Shown piece after piece: positions 51,353 through 54,490 of a stretch of 54,490 nt of DNA. Position 1 is the first letter of the stretch; the number at the start of each line of letters is the position of its first letter. Both the position numbers and the translations under genes were made by a program. This DNA is from CAZFER01 sp964517495 (lineage in GTDB: Bacteria > Hinthialibacterota > Hinthialibacteria > Hinthialibacterales > Hinthialibacteraceae): NCBI GenBank assembly GCA_964517495.1, contig CAZFER010000042.1, positions 1 through 54,490 on the forward strand. Direction: 5' to 3'. The notes beneath the pieces are model-generated. The model was given only the letters and a program-made list of their open reading frames with translations. It did not search any database and was not told the DNA's origin.

Positions 51353-53821
51353 ATGTCTTCTATCTATATCCGCTTTTTGATTGTCATTTTAAGCACAACA
51401 TTCACCTTCCAATTCAAAGCGAAAGCTGAACCTCTGAAAATACTTGCTGATGTTAAGGAAAACGTTGCCACGGATTTCGGTGTTTACAAACCATATCCCA
51501 TTGATGTGGAGCCTAATGTACAACCTTATGTGATTGATGACAACTTTAGCAATATAAGTAATTTTAGTCAATTTACTTTTAATAGTCGTGAAAAGGAATT
51601 GCTTAAACAAAATGGTTTTGTGGCTACTCAAAGCGGTTTTAAAACCATGTATGATATCTATAACAAGGCAAAGACAGATAATGCGCCAATCTTTGTCACC
51701 GTCGATGCCCTTCTTCACACATATCACGAACTCTTCGACTATATCCTCCGCACCATCGAAGAAGAAAAACTGATCAATGATCTTAAATCTTTAACCGCCT
51801 CATTTCTTGAAGGTTCGCAAAACCAATGGGAACAAGCGACTGAAGAAACTGTAAAAAAAGCAGCTTTAAAAAATATCGCCTTTTTTTCTGTTGCCTCCAA
51901 ATTGCTTGAACCGACGTTCGATATCCCTGTAAGTGTGAGTGATTGGGTGGAAGCTGAACTGAACTTGATCGATGCTCATCAGGGGATGAAAAAATCCCCC
52001 ATTTTCAATTATTTTGAAGATTACAGCCAGTATCTACCTCGAGGCCATTACACACTTTCAGAGGAATTAAAACGCTTTTTCCGAGCGATGATGTGGTATG
52101 GCAGGATCAACTTTAATTCCAAAAGCCATATGGCAACCCGGCAAGCGCTGCTAATCACTCAACTAATGAACTCACTTGAAGTCAGTAATCATCCAGTAAT
52201 GGAGATTTGGGAACGCATTTATAATCCCACCGTATTCTTTGTAGGTCAATCGGATGACTTGACCATTTATCAATACACGCCGCTGATGAAAGAGATTTAT
52301 GGAACTCCAATCGAATCGATTAACATAGACCAATTTACCAATGAAGCGAAGCTAAACACATTTCTAAATCGTGTTGCCTCCCTCCCTTTCCCACAAATTG
52401 ATTTTGAAGCTGGCCAGGGATTTCGATTTATGGGACAGCGATTTATCCCTGATTCCTACATGTTCACTCAATTGGTGATTGACCGTACCAGCCGACTTTT
52501 TCCTCGGGGGTTGGATGTCATGGCAGTGCTAGGCTCATCTCTCGCCGATCAAATTTTGGATGAGATTTACAACGAAACCGAAGATGATTCGTATGTGGCT
52601 CAGATGGAAAAACTGAAAACTGAATTCGCTGCTTTGGAAGAGAGTGAATGGGTGCAAAATCTTTATTGGAACTGGTTGTATTGTTTGATGCCTTTATTAT
52701 CCCCCAAAAGAGAAGGCTTCCCGACCTATATGCAATCCGCTGCCTGGCAAAATAAAGAACTGGGATGTGCGTTGGGTTCTTGGGCGGAATTGCGTCATGA
52801 CACCATTCTGTATGCAAAGCAAAGCTATACCCGTACTGGAATTCCTCCATACAATGCTGATGGTTTTTCAATGGAATGGGTGGAGCCAAATCCCTGGGCT
52901 TTTGCCCGATTGGCATCACTGGCACGCTTTACCATAGATGGACTGGGGATTTTTGATTTATTGCTCGATGATTTTGAATGGCGGCTGCAAAAATTTCATG
53001 ATTTGCTTTTGACATTTAAAGATGTGGCGATAAAAGAATTGACCAATGTACCGCTTTCTATTCAAGAAAGGCGCACCATCCGGGAAATCGGTGAAACATT
53101 AGCCAATCTTTCGTACTTTGGACCGGATAATCACCTCGGTGAAGCCATTGAAGATGATATGGCTGTTATTGCCGATGTGCATACTGATATATTGGTCACC
53201 AATCAGGTATTGGAAGTTGGTGTTGGTTATCCCCTCAATCTGTATGTTGTGGTGGGTAAAAGTGATAACCTGGCTATTGCGATGGGATCGGCCTTTTCAT
53301 ATTATGAATTAAGATGGCCTATGGATGACCGCCTAACTGATGAAGCCTGGCGTGAAATACTGAGTAGCAATAGTCCACCAGAGCAGCCAGAATGGTATGG
53401 CGCATTCATGGATTTGGAAAATCGCGACATTTCGAAGCGATTCTTCAATGCGGAAATCAATCAAGCCCAAAACTACATCGATATTTCGCTAGACTTGACA
53501 CCATCCAACCTTCGACAAGGCCAAAATTTGACAATAAGCGTTCAACTCGATGTATTCGATCACCCCGAAATCCAAGTACAAGTTCCCTCGTTCTTGGAAT
53601 TGGAAATTTTAATAGCTGGTGAACGATTTGTATTTAGAATTCCCAAGGATCAAAATACACCCGATCCTTATGATTATATCGCAGAAATTGACACCACTGG
53701 CTGGCCCGTCAGTGAGATAAAAGCAAGCGTTTATAGCCCATCTGATATCGCTATATATAAGCAAGGCTCAATTGAATTGCAAAGCAATGGTAATTCAGTT
53801 AAAGTTTGGTCGTTTTATTGA
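51353..53821 (+). CDS. Exported DUF3160-type protein
   Basis: An 822-aa secreted protein with a Sec leader (MSSIYIRFLIVILSTTFTFQ, cut near AKA). The body matches the DUF3160 layout: NGFVATQSGFKTMYDIYN, VTVDALLHTYHELFDY, DYSQYLPRGHYTLSEELKRF, FRAMMWYGRINFNSKS, RFMGQRFIPDSYMFTQLV and SWAELRHDTILYAKQSY. A short beta domain ends the chain (NLTISVQLDVFDHPEIQVQV). DUF3160 proteins are large secreted proteins of unknown function found in PVC-type and other bacteria. It follows a possible weak promoter region after the G1P-dehydrogenase-like gene (114 bases). I give no function. Confidence 0.85.
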   Translation: MSSIYIRFLIVILSTTFTFQFKAKAEPLKILADVKENVATDFGVYKPYPIDVEPNVQPYVIDDNFSNISNFSQFTFNSREKELLKQNGFVATQSGFKTMYDIYNKAKTDNAPIFVTVDALLHTYHELFDYILRTIEEEKLINDLKSLTASFLEGSQNQWEQATEETVKKAALKNIAFFSVASKLLEPTFDIPVSVSDWVEAELNLIDAHQGMKKSPIFNYFEDYSQYLPRGHYTLSEELKRFFRAMMWYGRINFNSKSHMATRQALLITQLMNSLEVSNHPVMEIWERIYNPTVFFVGQSDDLTIYQYTPLMKEIYGTPIESINIDQFTNEAKLNTFLNRVASLPFPQIDFEAGQGFRFMGQRFIPDSYMFTQLVIDRTSRLFPRGLDVMAVLGSSLADQILDEIYNETEDDSYVAQMEKLKTEFAALEESEWVQNLYWNWLYCLMPLLSPKREGFPTYMQSAAWQNKELGCALGSWAELRHDTILYAKQSYTRTGIPPYNADGFSMEWVEPNPWAFARLASLARFTIDGLGIFDLLLDDFEWRLQKFHDLLLTFKDVAIKELTNVPLSIQERRTIREIGETLANLSYFGPDNHLGEAIEDDMAVIADVHTDILVTNQVLEVGVGYPLNLYVVVGKSDNLAIAMGSAFSYYELRWPMDDRLTDEAWREILSSNSPPEQPEWYGAFMDLENRDISKRFFNAEINQAQNYIDISLDLTPSNLRQGQNLTISVQLDVFDHPEIQVQVPSFLELEILIAGERFVFRIPKDQNTPDPYDYIAEIDTTGWPVSEIKASVYSPSDIAIYKQGSIELQSNGNSVKVWSFY

Positions 53822-54060
53822 TTCAGTTTAATCTCTTAACCTGCTTGTTATAATAAATTTACGCTTTTTAAAATATCATTATCAAACTTTTAATTATATC
53901 ACGTTATATGTAATTTAATTTTACACTTTTTTTGTTGAAATTGTTAGGATTTAGTTAGACATGGTTGCCTTGAATTGACATTCCCCATTTTTTGTTTTTT
54001 ACTTATCCGAGTCTGTTATGTTTAATTATCTGAATTTAAATAGGGAGTAGTGAGTAATCA

Positions 54061-54165
54061 ATGGAAAAAACCCGGATTATGAAATCGTTGGTTGTGGGCC
54101 GATGGTGGATTCTTGTTTGTATTTTACTGGGATTATGGTGGTTGAGTCTTATCTCATTCTTTTAA
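54061..54165 (+). CDS. Possible 34-aa single-helix membrane peptide
   Basis: An ATG frame of 34 codons: a basic start (MEKTRIMKSLVVGR) and a Trp-rich hydrophobic helix (WWILVCILLGLWWLSLISFF). GGGAG lies 13 bases upstream, a little far; an internal ATG at 54079 is an alternative. Its composition is that of a small membrane protein, but it is too short to be certain. The surrounding 53822-54239 region is otherwise AT-rich and shows nothing else. Confidence 0.35.
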   Translation: MEKTRIMKSLVVGRWWILVCILLGLWWLSLISFF

Positions 54166-54239
54166 CATAAGTTAAAACAATATTCATGTCAATTAATTTT
54201 TTTCCAAAAACATTAACCTCAAGATTTGGATATAAAAAA

Positions 54240-54490
54240 TCATTTGTTAAGCCAAGCTTTTAGCTCGTTGATGTCTTGGAAATCAAATAATAATTCAACG
54301 AGTTCTTCCAATTGTTCGACCGATAACCGTTGAATTTGTACTTGGATTGCGGGATCGATTACTCCGAATTTTCGCTGGAGAAAGCGGGATACAATAAATA
54401 AACCTTCTTCGTGCCGCCCTTGCTGCATCCCTTGCTGCATCCCTTGATGCAATCCTTCTTTTTTCCCTTCTTTCAGCCCTTCTTGATGTA
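54240..54490 (-). CDS. C-terminal part of a DUF4351 / Rpn-transposase-like protein (cut by window edge)
   Basis: The open frame runs to the window end without a start. It has a Gly/Gln/Glu-repetitive linker (KEGKKEGLHQGMQQGMQQG) and then a DUF4351 domain: FLQRKFGVIDPAIQVQIQRL, SVEQLEELVELLFDFQDINE and LKAWLNK. Such domains sit at the C terminus of Rpn-family PD-(D/E)XK recombination-promoting nucleases and relatives. The N-terminal nuclease would lie beyond the window. The TTG shown as a start at 54452 is only an internal codon. Confidence 0.8.
   Translation of the reverse strand, partial: HQEGLKEGKKEGLHQGMQQGMQQGRHEEGLFIVSRFLQRKFGVIDPAIQVQIQRLSVEQLEELVELLFDFQDINELKAWLNK

Overview
The window looks like a chromosomal segment of a free-living or host-associated diderm bacterium with a large secreted carbohydrate-degrading repertoire. 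Tat-type twin-arginine leaders occur on two sulfatases, two Gfo/Idh/MocA oxidoreductases and a molybdenum hydroxylase. There are also many Sec leaders, a pseudopilin, a PQQ-like beta-propeller protein and several glycosidase-like proteins. G+C is moderate (mid-40s by eye). This mix is typical of Planctomycetota/PVC relatives, Poribacteria or Hydrogenedentota-like lineages; the sequence alone does not let me choose between them.

Layout. 1-1.3 kb is the right edge of an integrated element: a broken tyrosine integrase and, just outside it, the 3' half of a tRNA-Pro (attachment-site scar). 1.4-5.5 kb holds a Tat sulfatase and, divergently, a three-gene set (secreted OB-fold-like protein, pseudopilin, exported FmdE-like protein). 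5.8-11.7 kb (minus strand) has a two-subunit molybdenum hydroxylase, a secreted six-hairpin glycosidase-like protein and an ApbE flavinyltransferase, with a MarR regulator divergent from apbE. 12.4-15.3 kb has a small membrane protein, a GNAT acetyltransferase and a two-domain secreted esterase. 15.9-25 kb is largely core metabolism: TrpB2, class II aldolase, an unrecognised 418-aa protein next to lysA, a second sulfatase and TypA/BipA. 25.5-39.5 kb is a glycan-oriented accessory block: Spy-like protein, PHP hydrolase, GH-A glycosidase, SGNH hydrolase, GH95-like protein, Gfo/Idh/MocA, DUF5060 glycosidase, another TIM-barrel glycosidase and a PQQ-like propeller. 39.7-48.6 kb is mixed: ferredoxin, DUF6916-like protein, radical SAM, DUF6807/PmoA-like protein, a decayed AAA-ATPase/DUF4276 pair beside an intact HepT-MntA toxin-antitoxin, Gfo/Idh/MocA, a zinc alcohol dehydrogenase and a cupin. 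48.8-54.5 kb has a GH5-like enzyme, a glycerol-1-phosphate-dehydrogenase-like protein, a DUF3160 protein and, at the edge, a DUF4351 protein.

How the parts may work together (inference). The sulfatases would strip sulfate from polysaccharide outside the cytoplasm. GH5/GH2-like, DUF5060 and GH95-like enzymes and esterases would cut and deacylate it, and the Gfo/Idh/MocA and zinc dehydrogenases would oxidise released sugars. No SusC/SusD pair, sugar transporter or sulfatase-maturing enzyme is in the window, so uptake and sulfatase activation must be encoded elsewhere.

The most unusual DNA-level features are several families of hairpin-forming intergenic repeats. One is a 97-bp element that lies in frame inside the signal-peptide region of the DUF5060 glycosidase. 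Another is an ACGTACGTT palindrome cluster upstream of the Spy-like gene. No CRISPR array, rRNA or complete tRNA was seen.
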